DNA of 8,540 bases from Candidatus Eiseniibacteriota bacterium (GTDB taxonomy: Bacteria; Eisenbacteria; RBG-16-71-46; SZUA-252). A program made the translations under genes and the position numbers. Numbering within the stretch: the first letter of the stretch is position 1; each line of letters opens with the position of its first letter. The stretch lies in contig JAEHDN010000048.1 in assembly GCA_016880395.1 (NCBI GenBank), forward strand, positions 1-8,540, written 5' to 3'. Below are positions 1-6,186 of this stretch, piece by piece. The notes under the pieces are model-generated. The model saw only the letters and a list, made by a program, of their open reading frames with translations, had not been told where the DNA came from and made no database searches.

Positions 1-1509
1 AAGATCGGCGTGATGTACATCTGGCTCGCCTTCGCGTTCTTCGCGATCGTCGGCGTCTTCGCGCTCGTCATGCGAACGCAGCTCGCGGCGCCGGGACTCC
101 ACGTAGTGCGCCCCGACGTCTACAACCAGATCATGTCGCTCCACGGGACGTTCATGATCTTCTTCTGGACCATCCCCGTCATGGCGGGGATCGCGAACTA
201 TGTCGTCCCGATCCAGATCGGCGCCCGCGACATGGCCTTCCCGCGCGTGAACGCGTTCTCGTTCTGGCTCCTCGTCCCGGCCGGGCTCCTCATGCTCTCG
301 GGGCTCTGGCTCCAGGGCGGCGCGGCCGCGGCGGGCTGGACCAGCTATCCGCCGCTCACCGATCGGCAGTACTCGCCGGGACCCGGCGTGGACCTCTGGA
401 TCCTGGGCCTCCATTTGGCGGGCATGGCCTCGATCCTCGGCGCCATCAACTTCGTCGTCACGATCCTCAACCTGCGCGCTCCGGGCATGTCGATGCTGAA
501 GATGCCCATGATGGCCTGGAACGTGCTGATCACGCAGTCGATCATCCTCGTCGCGACGCCGGTGCTGGCGGGCGCGCTCACGATGCTCCTCACGGACCGA
601 ATGTTCGGGACCGGTTTCTTCCATCCGTCCGCGGGAGGGGACCCGGTGCTCTGGCAACACCTCTTCTGGTTCTACTCGCATCCGGCCGTCTACATCATGG
701 TCCTGCCCGGCATGGGCATGGTCTCGCAGATCCTGCCGGCGTTCTCGTCGAAGAAGCTCTTCGGCTACAAGGGCATGGTCCTGGCGACGGCGGGCATCGG
801 CTTCATCGGTTTCCTGGTATGGGGCCACCACATGTTCTCGACCGGCATGGACCCGGCTCTCCGGCGCTTCTTCAGCTTCGCCTCGATGGTCATCGCGGTG
901 CCGACGGGAATCAAGATCTGGTCGTGGCTGGCCACGGTCTGGGGCGGGTCCATCCGGTTCCGGACGCCGATGCTCTACGGGCTCGGCTTCATCGCCCTCT
1001 TCACGATCGGCGGCATCACGGGTGTCTGGCTCGCCCTCGTGCCCTTCGACGTGCAGGTGCACGACACCTACTTCGTGGTCGCGCATCTCCACTACGTGCT
1101 CTTCGGCGGCTCGCTCATGTCGATCTTCGGGGGGCTCTACTACTGGTTCCCCAAGATATCGGGTCGGCTCTACAACGAGTTCTGGGGCAAGGTGCAGTTC
1201 TGGCTCACCTTCATCGGGATGAACGTCACGTTCATGCCGATGCACATGATGGGCATGCTCGGCATGCCGCGCCGCATCTACACGTACCAGCCGGAGTTCG
1301 CGATCTGGAACCACATCGCCACGGCGGGGGCCTTCCTCCTCGGCCTGTCGATGCTCATCTTCACGATCAACATGCTCGGGAGCCTCGCGCGCGGACGCCG
1401 CGCGTCGGAGGATCCATGGGACCACGACGAGTTCAACCGCACCCTCGAGTGGACCGTCTCGTCGCCTCCGCCGGCCGAGAACTTCCACCGCCTGCCGGTC
1501 ATCCGGTAA
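1..1509 (+). CDS. ctaD: Cytochrome c oxidase subunit I, A2-type, 5'-truncated by the window edge
   Basis: Catalytic subunit of an aa3/caa3-type terminal oxidase in the cytoplasmic membrane. It reduces O2 to water and pumps protons. The frame is open from base 1 and the first residues (KIGVMYIW) match the stretch before helix I, so the true start lies upstream and a dozen or more residues are missing. 502 residues are visible. Seen: the first heme a histidine in SLHGTFMIFF (His codon 142-144), the D-channel Asp in ARDMAFPR (229-231), Cu_B His and cross-linked Tyr in YSHPAVY (673-693), the Cu_B His pair in WGHHMF (826-831), the K-channel Lys in PTGIKIWSW (913-915), and the heme a3/heme a histidines in VAHLHYV (1084-1092). 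All metal ligands are present. The usual helix VI glutamate (GHPEVY) is Ala, preceded by Tyr-Ser, which is the hallmark of A2-type enzymes. There is no fused subunit III. The stop is 27 bases before ctaA. Confidence 0.97.
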   Translation, partial: KIGVMYIWLAFAFFAIVGVFALVMRTQLAAPGLHVVRPDVYNQIMSLHGTFMIFFWTIPVMAGIANYVVPIQIGARDMAFPRVNAFSFWLLVPAGLLMLSGLWLQGGAAAAGWTSYPPLTDRQYSPGPGVDLWILGLHLAGMASILGAINFVVTILNLRAPGMSMLKMPMMAWNVLITQSIILVATPVLAGALTMLLTDRMFGTGFFHPSAGGDPVLWQHLFWFYSHPAVYIMVLPGMGMVSQILPAFSSKKLFGYKGMVLATAGIGFIGFLVWGHHMFSTGMDPALRRFFSFASMVIAVPTGIKIWSWLATVWGGSIRFRTPMLYGLGFIALFTIGGITGVWLALVPFDVQVHDTYFVVAHLHYVLFGGSLMSIFGGLYYWFPKISGRLYNEFWGKVQFWLTFIGMNVTFMPMHMMGMLGMPRRIYTYQPEFAIWNHIATAGAFLLGLSMLIFTINMLGSLARGRRASEDPWDHDEFNRTLEWTVSSPPPAENFHRLPVIR

Positions 1510-1536
1510 CGGGCCGCCCGGGCTTCGCGGTCCCAG

Positions 1537-2430
1537 ATGGAATCACGGCCGGGCCGGCTGCCCGCACTCCTCTCGTTCGCCCTCGGCCTCACCGTCGTGC
1601 TCGTGGTCTGGGGGGGCGTCGTGCGCCTGAGCGGATCGGGCCTCGCCATTCCCGACTGGCCGCTCGCGGAGGGGAAGCTCCTCCCGAAGCCGCACCCCAA
1701 CGTCCTGATCGAGTGGGGCCACCGCTTCCTCGCCATGCTGACGGGCTTCACGACGATCGCGATCGCGATCACGGTCTTTCGCTCGGCCGCGTACCGCGCG
1801 CGCCTCGCGGGACTCACGATCGCCCTCCTGATCACCCTCGCGCTCCAGGTGTTCATGGGGGGACGGGTCGTCCTCGAGGAGCTGCCGGTGGACCGGGTGG
1901 TGACCCATCTCCTCCTCGCCTTCACGTTCTTCGGGATCCTCCTGACGATGCGCCACAAGCCTGTCGAGGCAGCCGCCGGTGGCCCGGCCGCGACAACGGG
2001 AGGACGGGCGCGTGGGCTCGCACGATTCGCGCATCTCGCGGCCGGGCTCGTGTTCCTGCAGGCTGGCCTCGGCGCCTGGACCTCCTCCTCCGGAGCGGCG
2101 CTCGCATGCCCGGATTTTCCGACCTGCCAGGGCATGTGGCTTCCGCCCATGCACGGACTCGTCGGCATCCATTACGCGCACCGGCTGGGCGGATACACGG
2201 TGTTCCTGGCCGTGATGGCGCTCGTGCTGACCTCGATGGCTGGTCCCCTGCCGCCCAGGGCCAGGTGGGCGCTCCGGCTTTCGGCTATACTCGTCGCCCT
2301 GCAGCTCCTCCTGGGGATCGGCAACGTCCTCCTGAGGGTTCCGCTGCCCGTGAGTGCCGCCCACCTCGGGACCGCGCTCGTGCTCTTCGGAGCGTTGCTG
2401 ACCGCCGCCCATGAGCTACGCCGTGCTTGA
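1537..2430 (+). CDS. ctaA: Heme A synthase (CtaA/COX15 family)
   Basis: Membrane enzyme that oxidises the C8 methyl of heme O to a formyl group, giving heme A for the oxidase encoded just upstream. The 297 residues show the family's two-fold repeat of four-helix units. First half: GGVVRLSGSGLAIPDWP (26-42), EWGHR with conserved Glu59 and His62, and His124 in VVTHLLLAF. Second half: AGLGAWTSSSGAALACPDFP (176-195), IHYAHR (His212/His215), and His276 in SAAHLGTA. These are the expected heme ligands. A Cys pair (Cys191, Cys197) is present only in the second-half loop. The matching first-half loop (AIPDWPLAEG) has none. The ATG at 1537 puts the first helix at about residue 10, as expected, although no clear Shine-Dalgarno precedes it. 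The 3' end overlaps ctaB by 20 bases, which suggests co-translation. Confidence 0.95.
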   Translation: MESRPGRLPALLSFALGLTVVLVVWGGVVRLSGSGLAIPDWPLAEGKLLPKPHPNVLIEWGHRFLAMLTGFTTIAIAITVFRSAAYRARLAGLTIALLITLALQVFMGGRVVLEELPVDRVVTHLLLAFTFFGILLTMRHKPVEAAAGGPAATTGGRARGLARFAHLAAGLVFLQAGLGAWTSSSGAALACPDFPTCQGMWLPPMHGLVGIHYAHRLGGYTVFLAVMALVLTSMAGPLPPRARWALRLSAILVALQLLLGIGNVLLRVPLPVSAAHLGTALVLFGALLTAAHELRRA

Positions 2431-3292
2431 TTACATCCAGCTGACGAAACCCCGGATCGTCCTCCTCGTGATCGTCACCGCGGTCGCGGGACTCGTGGTC
2501 GAAGGCTCGCTCCTTCACCACCCGGGCCAGTTTGCGCTCGTGCTGACCGCCATCACGATGACGGCCGGGTCCGCCAACGCGTTCAACCAGTACTTCGAGC
2601 GGGATCTCGACGCGACCATGGCCCGCACGCGGCTCAAGCGTCCGCTGCCGCAGCACCGGGTTCCCGAGCGCGGTGCGCTCCTGTTCGCGATCGGGGTGGG
2701 GGCCGCCTCGGTGATCCTCCTGGCGCTCGTCGCCAATGCGTTGAGCGCGATCCTGGCGTTCGCGACGATCGCCTTCTACGGCTTCTACTACACGCTCTGG
2801 CTCAAGCCCCGCACGGTGCACAACATCGTGATCGGCGGCGCGGCCGGCGCGATGGGGCCGGTCATCGCGTGGGCCGCCGCGAGCGGCACGGTGGCGCTCC
2901 CGCCGGTGCTCATGTTCCTCGTGATCTTCCTGTGGACGCCGCCCCACTTCTGGGCGCTCGCGCTCTGCGTGCAGGACGACTACCGGCGGACCAAGATCCC
3001 GATGCTCCCCATCGTGAAAGGGGAGGCCGAGACCTACCGGCAGATCGAGCTCTACACGATCGGGCTCGTGGGGCTGACGCTGGCGATGCCGTTCCTGAAC
3101 TCGGGGGGGGCGATCTTCGGCGCGGCGGCGCTCGCGCTCGGGATGGTATTCCTATGGAAGGCTTGGCGCGCCAAGCGTGCCCAGACGGTGACCTCGGCCT
3201 GGCAGGTCTTCGGCTACTCGATCGTCTATCTGTTCGTTCTCTTCGTCGCGATCATCGTCGATGCCGTGTGGCACATCCCGCTGCACGCCTAG
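2411..3292 (+). CDS. ctaB: Protoheme IX farnesyltransferase (heme O synthase)
   Basis: UbiA-superfamily prenyltransferase of the cytoplasmic membrane. It attaches a farnesyl group to the heme B vinyl side chain to make heme O, the substrate of CtaA. The 293-residue length is normal for the family. Seen: DYIQLTKPRI at 7-16, the prenyl-diphosphate/Mg2+ motif NQYFERDLDATMARTR at 59-74 (Glu63-Arg-Asp65-Leu-Asp67, with Glu where many members have the first Asp), LKRPLP at 75-80, YTLWLKPRTVHNIVIGG at 127-143, WTPPHFWALAL at 175-185, and DDYRRTKIPMLPIVKG at 189-204. About eight to nine hydrophobic helices are evident. The ATG lies inside the last 20 bases of ctaA. There is no good Shine-Dalgarno at normal spacing, so translation probably depends on ribosomes finishing ctaA. 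The gene order ctaA-ctaB beside oxidase genes supports the call. Confidence 0.97.
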   Translation: MSYAVLDYIQLTKPRIVLLVIVTAVAGLVVEGSLLHHPGQFALVLTAITMTAGSANAFNQYFERDLDATMARTRLKRPLPQHRVPERGALLFAIGVGAASVILLALVANALSAILAFATIAFYGFYYTLWLKPRTVHNIVIGGAAGAMGPVIAWAAASGTVALPPVLMFLVIFLWTPPHFWALALCVQDDYRRTKIPMLPIVKGEAETYRQIELYTIGLVGLTLAMPFLNSGGAIFGAAALALGMVFLWKAWRAKRAQTVTSAWQVFGYSIVYLFVLFVAIIVDAVWHIPLHA

Positions 3293-3295
3293 GGG
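3291..3295 (+). promoter_or_regulatory. Ribosome binding site that decides the ctaG start
   Basis: AGGGG overlaps the ctaB stop codon and lies 7 bases before the GTG at 3303. It favours that GTG over an in-frame ATG at 3261, which would sit 32 bases inside ctaB and add a non-conserved, non-hydrophobic leader. Confidence 0.6.
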
Positions 3296-3302
3296 TTCCG
3301 CC

Positions 3303-3884
3303 GTGAAGTTCCAGAAACCGTCGAACGCAGGTTTGGCACTCATCCTCCTGGCGCTCGTCTCCTTGATGTTCTCCTTCGCCTACGCGAACGTTCCCCTCTT
3401 CAAGCTCTTCTGCGCACGCTTCGGCCTGAACGACGCGGGGAAGGCCTCGGGAAGGGGGGAGATGGCGCCGCTCATGTCGAGCGCGGCTGGGAACGTGCTC
3501 GCGCGGAGCGTGAACGTCAAGTTCATGGGGGTGTCCGGGACGGGGTTGCCGGTGCGCTTCGGCCCGTCCGAGCCGCAGGTCACGGCGAAGATCGGGAAGC
3601 CGATCCACCTGAGCTACACCTTCACCAACATGGGGGACGACTCGGTCTTCTTCCGAGCCGTCCACTCGATCACGCCGATGTCGGCGGCCCGCGAGTTCCA
3701 GCTCATCCAGTGCTTCTGCTTCGAGGACCAGAGCCTCGCCCCGCGCGAGACGCGGGTGCTGCCGGTCTACTTCGCGCTCTCGCCGCGGTTCCCGACGAAC
3801 GTGAACGAGATCGTCCTCAACTACTCGCTCTTCCCGCGGGATCCGAAGGACCGTTCGCCCGTGGCCGCGAAGGAGGTCAATTGA
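3303..3884 (+). CDS. ctaG: Cytochrome c oxidase copper chaperone, Cox11/CtaG type
   Basis: Copper-delivery protein that builds the Cu_B centre of oxidase subunit I. It has one N-terminal membrane helix (about residues 9-28) and an extracytoplasmic beta domain. The 193 residues match the family: YANVPLFKLFC after the helix (Cys37), a central block with VNVKFMGVSGTGLPVRFGPS (70-89), the VGKP-like turn at 97-100, and the copper motif IQCFCFEDQSLAPRE at 135-149 with Cys138 and Cys140. These three cysteines are those expected in Cox11. The C-terminal FPTNVNEIVLNYSLF (163-177) is also typical. The GTG start is chosen because of the ribosome binding site and because the helix begins right after a short basic tail. 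It begins 10 bases after ctaB and its stop overlaps the next gene by 4 bases (TTGA). This is the Cox11 family, not the unrelated caa3 CtaG of Bacillus. Confidence 0.95.
   Translation: MKFQKPSNAGLALILLALVSLMFSFAYANVPLFKLFCARFGLNDAGKASGRGEMAPLMSSAAGNVLARSVNVKFMGVSGTGLPVRFGPSEPQVTAKIGKPIHLSYTFTNMGDDSVFFRAVHSITPMSAAREFQLIQCFCFEDQSLAPRETRVLPVYFALSPRFPTNVNEIVLNYSLFPRDPKDRSPVAAKEVN
3870..3877 (+). promoter_or_regulatory. Strong ribosome binding site for the small TTG-start gene
   Basis: AAGGAGGT is a near-perfect anti-16S match. It lies 3 bases before a TTG codon (4 bases after the GGAGG core) that overlaps the ctaG stop. It is the clearest Shine-Dalgarno on the + strand of this window and is the main reason to accept a TTG start here. 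Confidence 0.75.
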
Positions 3885-4114
3885 ACGAGCCCGCAACGGT
3901 CCCCGCGGAGACCGCCACGGTCAGCGGGGAGCCCGCACCGGCCCCCGCCGAGCCCGCACCGGCCGCGTGGGAGCGCGACCCTCGCGTGCGCGCGACGCAC
4001 CGGCGCTTCCTGATCGCGATCGCGCTCCTCTGCGTGCTGCTCGGGGCGATCGGGTTCGCCTACGCCAGGTGGCTCATGACGCAGCCGATCCCGCTCAAGA
4101 TTCCGGGGCACTAG
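3881..4114 (+). CDS. Small single-helix membrane protein at the end of the oxidase assembly operon (function unknown)
   Basis: A 77-residue protein starting at TTG. No ATG or GTG exists in this frame near the ribosome binding site. The start overlaps the ctaG stop by 4 bases (TTGA). Residues 1-29 are rich in Pro, Ala and Glu, with an EPAPAPA-EPAPAA repeat. Residues 30-42 are charged and basic (WERDPRVRATHRR). Residues 43-62 form one hydrophobic helix (FLIAIALLCVLLGAIGFAYA). A short tail ending PIPLKIPGH follows. Basic residues before the helix suggest an N-in topology with the tail outside. I do not recognise a family. Position after ctaG suggests a small oxidase subunit or an assembly factor, comparable in size to the small membrane proteins often found in cox operons, but this is inference from context. 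The frame ends just before the convergent operon. Confidence 0.75.
   Translation: MNEPATVPAETATVSGEPAPAPAEPAPAAWERDPRVRATHRRFLIAIALLCVLLGAIGFAYARWLMTQPIPLKIPGH
3929..3964 (+). repeat. Two-copy 15-base in-gene repeat coding Glu-Pro-Ala-Pro-Ala
   Basis: GAGCCCGCACCGGCC occurs at 3929-3943 and again at 3950-3964, a period of 21 bases or seven codons. It encodes the Pro/Ala linker of the small membrane protein. In-frame expansion of a flexible linker is the simple explanation. Confidence 0.85.
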
Positions 4115-4183
4115 AGCCTAGGTGGGGCCGCCGGTCACACGGCCGGGCAGTGGCGCTGCGAGGGAAGCCGGCGCTGCGAGGGG
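4115..4183. other. Convergent intergenic gap, no clear intrinsic terminator
   Basis: These 69 bases separate the stops of the two convergent operons. GGCCG (4126-4130) and CGGCC (4140-4144) could form a 5-bp stem, but no run of T follows on either strand. Termination here is either Rho-dependent or cannot be seen from the sequence. Most of the right half is the tandem duplication listed separately. Confidence 0.6.
4152..4182. repeat. Short tandem duplication between the convergent operons
   Basis: GGCGCTGCGAGGG is present at 4152-4164 and 4170-4182 with no mismatches, a period of 18 bases separated by AAGCC. It lies immediately before the aldolase stop codon (4184-4186). The likely origin is slippage; no function is evident. 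Confidence 0.9.
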
Positions 4184-5161
4184 CTAGGGGATCTCGCCGG
4201 AGTAGACGGACATGATCCGGCGCAGGAGCCGGATCGCCTCGGGCTTTTTCCGCTGGAAGCTGTTCCGGCCGATGATCGATCCGAATCCGCCTCCGTCTCG
4301 AATCGCCCGCGCCTCCGCGATGACCTCGTCGTCGTTGTCCTTCTTCGCCCCGCCCGAGAAGATCAGGATTCGCCGCCCGTCGAACGAGGACTGGACGACG
4401 TGCCGCACGCGCTCGGTCAGGGTGCCGATCGGGATGGCCTGCTTCTCGTAGACCTTCCGCGCCTCGTCCTGCTCGATGTGATCGGTGGGGAGCTTCACCT
4501 TGAGGATGTGCGCGCCGAGCTGCGCGGCGATCTGGGCCCCGTACGCGATGACGTCGATCGCGGTCTCGCCCGCCTTGCTCAGACCCGAACCGCGCGGATA
4601 GGACCAGACCACGACCGCGAGGCCAACCTGCTTGGCCTCCTCCGCCAGCGCCCGGATCTGCTCGTACATCCGGCCCGCCTGCGACGAGCCGGGGTAGATC
4701 GTGAATCCGATCGCGGCGCAGCCGAGGCGGAGCGCCTCGTGCACGCTCCCTGTGACCGAGGAGAGCGGGTCCTTCTCGTCGTGGAGCACGTCGTGGTTGT
4801 TGAGCTTCAGGATGAGCGGGATCTCGCCCGCGAACTCGGCCGCGCCCGCCTCGAGGAAGCCGAGCGGCGCCGCGTAGGCGTTGCAGCCCGACTCGATCGC
4901 CAGCTCGACGTGGTAGCGAGGGTCGTAGCCCGCCGGGTTCGGCGCGAAGGACCGCGCCGGGCCGTGCTCGAATCCCTGGTCCACCGGAAGGATGACCATC
5001 CGGCCGGTGCCCGCCAGGGTGCCGTGGTTCAGCATCCGGGCCAGGTTGGCCTTGCTTCCCGGATTGTCCGACGAGTACCAGGAGAGGATCTCCTTCACGC
5101 GGGCGGTGGAGCGCCTCGGCGAGGCGGTGGGGGCTTCCGGCGCGGCGACGTTGGGATTCAT
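4184..5161 (-). CDS. fbaB: Class I fructose-bisphosphate aldolase, DhnA/FbaB (archaeal) type
   Basis: Schiff-base aldolase that interconverts fructose-1,6-bisphosphate with dihydroxyacetone phosphate and glyceraldehyde-3-phosphate in the cytoplasm. The 325 residues show the DhnA-family marks: RVKEILSWYSSDNPGSKANLA at 21-41, VDQGFEHGPARSF at 60-72 (active-site Asp61), LKLNNHD at 118-124, WSYPRGSG at 186-193 (Trp and Tyr of the active site), AHILKVKLPTDH at 217-228 containing the candidate Schiff-base lysine (Lys221 or Lys223), FSGGAKKDNDD at 268-278, and phosphate-binding GSIIGRN at 294-300. It needs no metal, unlike class II enzymes. The ATG at 5161 follows the glk stop by 8 bases and has no Shine-Dalgarno. 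A GTG at Val22 is an alternative start close to the conserved core. As last gene of the operon it may also be driven by its own promoter. Confidence 0.94.
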   Translation of the reverse strand: MNPNVAAPEAPTASPRRSTARVKEILSWYSSDNPGSKANLARMLNHGTLAGTGRMVILPVDQGFEHGPARSFAPNPAGYDPRYHVELAIESGCNAYAAPLGFLEAGAAEFAGEIPLILKLNNHDVLHDEKDPLSSVTGSVHEALRLGCAAIGFTIYPGSSQAGRMYEQIRALAEEAKQVGLAVVVWSYPRGSGLSKAGETAIDVIAYGAQIAAQLGAHILKVKLPTDHIEQDEARKVYEKQAIPIGTLTERVRHVVQSSFDGRRILIFSGGAKKDNDDEVIAEARAIRDGGGFGSIIGRNSFQRKKPEAIRLLRRIMSVYSGEIP

Positions 5162-5168
5162 GCCGCGG

Positions 5169-5198
5169 ATTATAGGGGGGTTCCGTCCCTCGCCGCAA
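5169..5198 (-). promoter_or_regulatory. Candidate sigma70-type promoter for a leaderless aldolase mRNA
   Basis: On the - strand a perfect TATAAT (5174 to 5169) is preceded, after 18 bases, by TTGCGG (5198 to 5193). Seven bases separate TATAAT from the aldolase ATG, so transcription would begin at or next to the A of the ATG. The glk stop codon TAA lies inside the TATAAT. The AT-rich hexamer stands out in this GC-rich setting, but the -35 match is weak (TTG only). Confidence 0.4.
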
Positions 5199-6186
5199 CC
5201 AGGGTGGCGTAGCGCGCCGCGCCCAGCATTCCGACGTGCTCGTTCCGGATCACCCGCACCGGGATCTCGGCGAGGAGCTTCCGGTGCGGCTCCTTGTTCC
5301 CGAACGCCGCGAGGAACCCGGGCCAGTGGAGCGCCGGGAGGATGCGAGGGGCGATCCCGCCCGCCACGTAGAGCCCGCCGCGGGTGACGCCCCGGAGCGC
5401 GACGTTCCCGGCCTCGGCGCCGTAGACGGAGACGAACTGCTCCAGCGCCCGGACGCACCAGGGGCAGGCGCCTCCGAGGCCGGCGTGGCTCACGAAGGCG
5501 GGCAGCCCTCCCGGGCCAGCCTCCTCGACGTGCATGGCCCAGGCCGCGGCGCTCGGCCCGGCCGCGCCGTCCCGGGCATGGAGCCACTCCGCGATGAGCG
5601 CGAGCCCCGGGCCCGAGAGCACGCGCTCCCAGCTCACGCGCCCGAACCGCTCGCGTAGCAGCACGAAGAGCTCCACCTCGTCGTCGGTCCGGGGAGCGAA
5701 ATCGGCGTGGCCGCCCTCGGAGGCGACAGGGATCAGATCCTCGCCCACGCGCGCGAGGAGCGCCTCGCCGAGGCCGGTGCCGGCCGCGATCAGCCCGGCG
5801 TTCCCGCGCGGGTCCCGACGGCCTTCCTGGAGCGTCTCCAGGTCCGTCGCGGTGAGCGCCGGGATGCCGTAGCCCGTCGCGGCGAGATCGTTGAGGAGAT
5901 GGGTCTGGGCGCCGAGGAGACGCGACACGGGGCGAGTGTCGATGTCCCAGGCGAGGTTCGTGCCCCACACCCGGCCGTCGATCGGCGGGCCCGCGACCCC
6001 GAAGGAAGCGATCTCGACCGGCTCCGGGTGCCGCTTGCGAAAGGACGCGAGCAGGTCCTCGAACGTCGGGAACTCGTGCGCGAGGACCTCTTCCTGGCCT
6101 CGTGGCGGGCCGATCCGGCCGCGGTCGAGGCGCTCGAAGAGAGCGAGCCGCGCGGTCGTGCCGCCGATGTCGCCTGCCAGGATCAT
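5170..6186 (-). CDS. glk: Glucokinase, Glk (bacterial hexokinase-fold) family
   Basis: Cytoplasmic ATP:glucose 6-phosphotransferase giving glucose-6-phosphate, the substrate of the Zwf encoded in the same operon. 338 residues, close to the usual length of about 320. Seen: phosphate-1 motif AGDIGGTTARLALF at 4-17, LLNDLAATGYGIPAL at 97-111 with the catalytic base Asp100, phosphate-2 motif IAAGTGLGEALL at 133-144, glucose-binding EGGHADFAP at 157-165 (Glu157, His160), a C-terminal CPWCVRALEQFVSVYG with GLYVAGGIAPRILP, and IPVRVIRNEHVGMLGAARY near the end. It resembles the E. coli Glk type and is not a ROK kinase: the ROK zinc-binding cysteine cluster is absent. The ATG at 6186 is chosen because GDIGGT must lie at the very N-terminus. 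A longer reading would add about 48 Arg/Pro-rich residues that are pgl antiphase sequence. Start and pgl stop overlap as ATGA. Confidence 0.94.
   Translation of the reverse strand: MILAGDIGGTTARLALFERLDRGRIGPPRGQEEVLAHEFPTFEDLLASFRKRHPEPVEIASFGVAGPPIDGRVWGTNLAWDIDTRPVSRLLGAQTHLLNDLAATGYGIPALTATDLETLQEGRRDPRGNAGLIAAGTGLGEALLARVGEDLIPVASEGGHADFAPRTDDEVELFVLLRERFGRVSWERVLSGPGLALIAEWLHARDGAAGPSAAAWAMHVEEAGPGGLPAFVSHAGLGGACPWCVRALEQFVSVYGAEAGNVALRGVTRGGLYVAGGIAPRILPALHWPGFLAAFGNKEPHRKLLAEIPVRVIRNEHVGMLGAARYATLVAARDGTPL

Noticed and set aside
1754..1770. GATCGC tandem run containing the octamer GCGATCGC, similar to cyanobacterial HIP1
   Set aside because: It encodes alternating Ile-Ala in a CtaA helix and a similar run at about 4014-4024 encodes Ile-Ala in another helix. 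Codon use explains it, and one or two copies are not HIP1-like abundance.
819..2414. A 531-codon open frame on the + strand across ctaD and ctaA
   Set aside because: It is out of phase with two clearly recognised genes. Its product is Arg/His/Pro-rich with no domain. Long shadow frames are expected at this GC content.
4126..4144. Possible terminator hairpin after the oxidase operon
   Set aside because: The stem is only 5 bp with a 9-base loop and there is no T tract on either strand.
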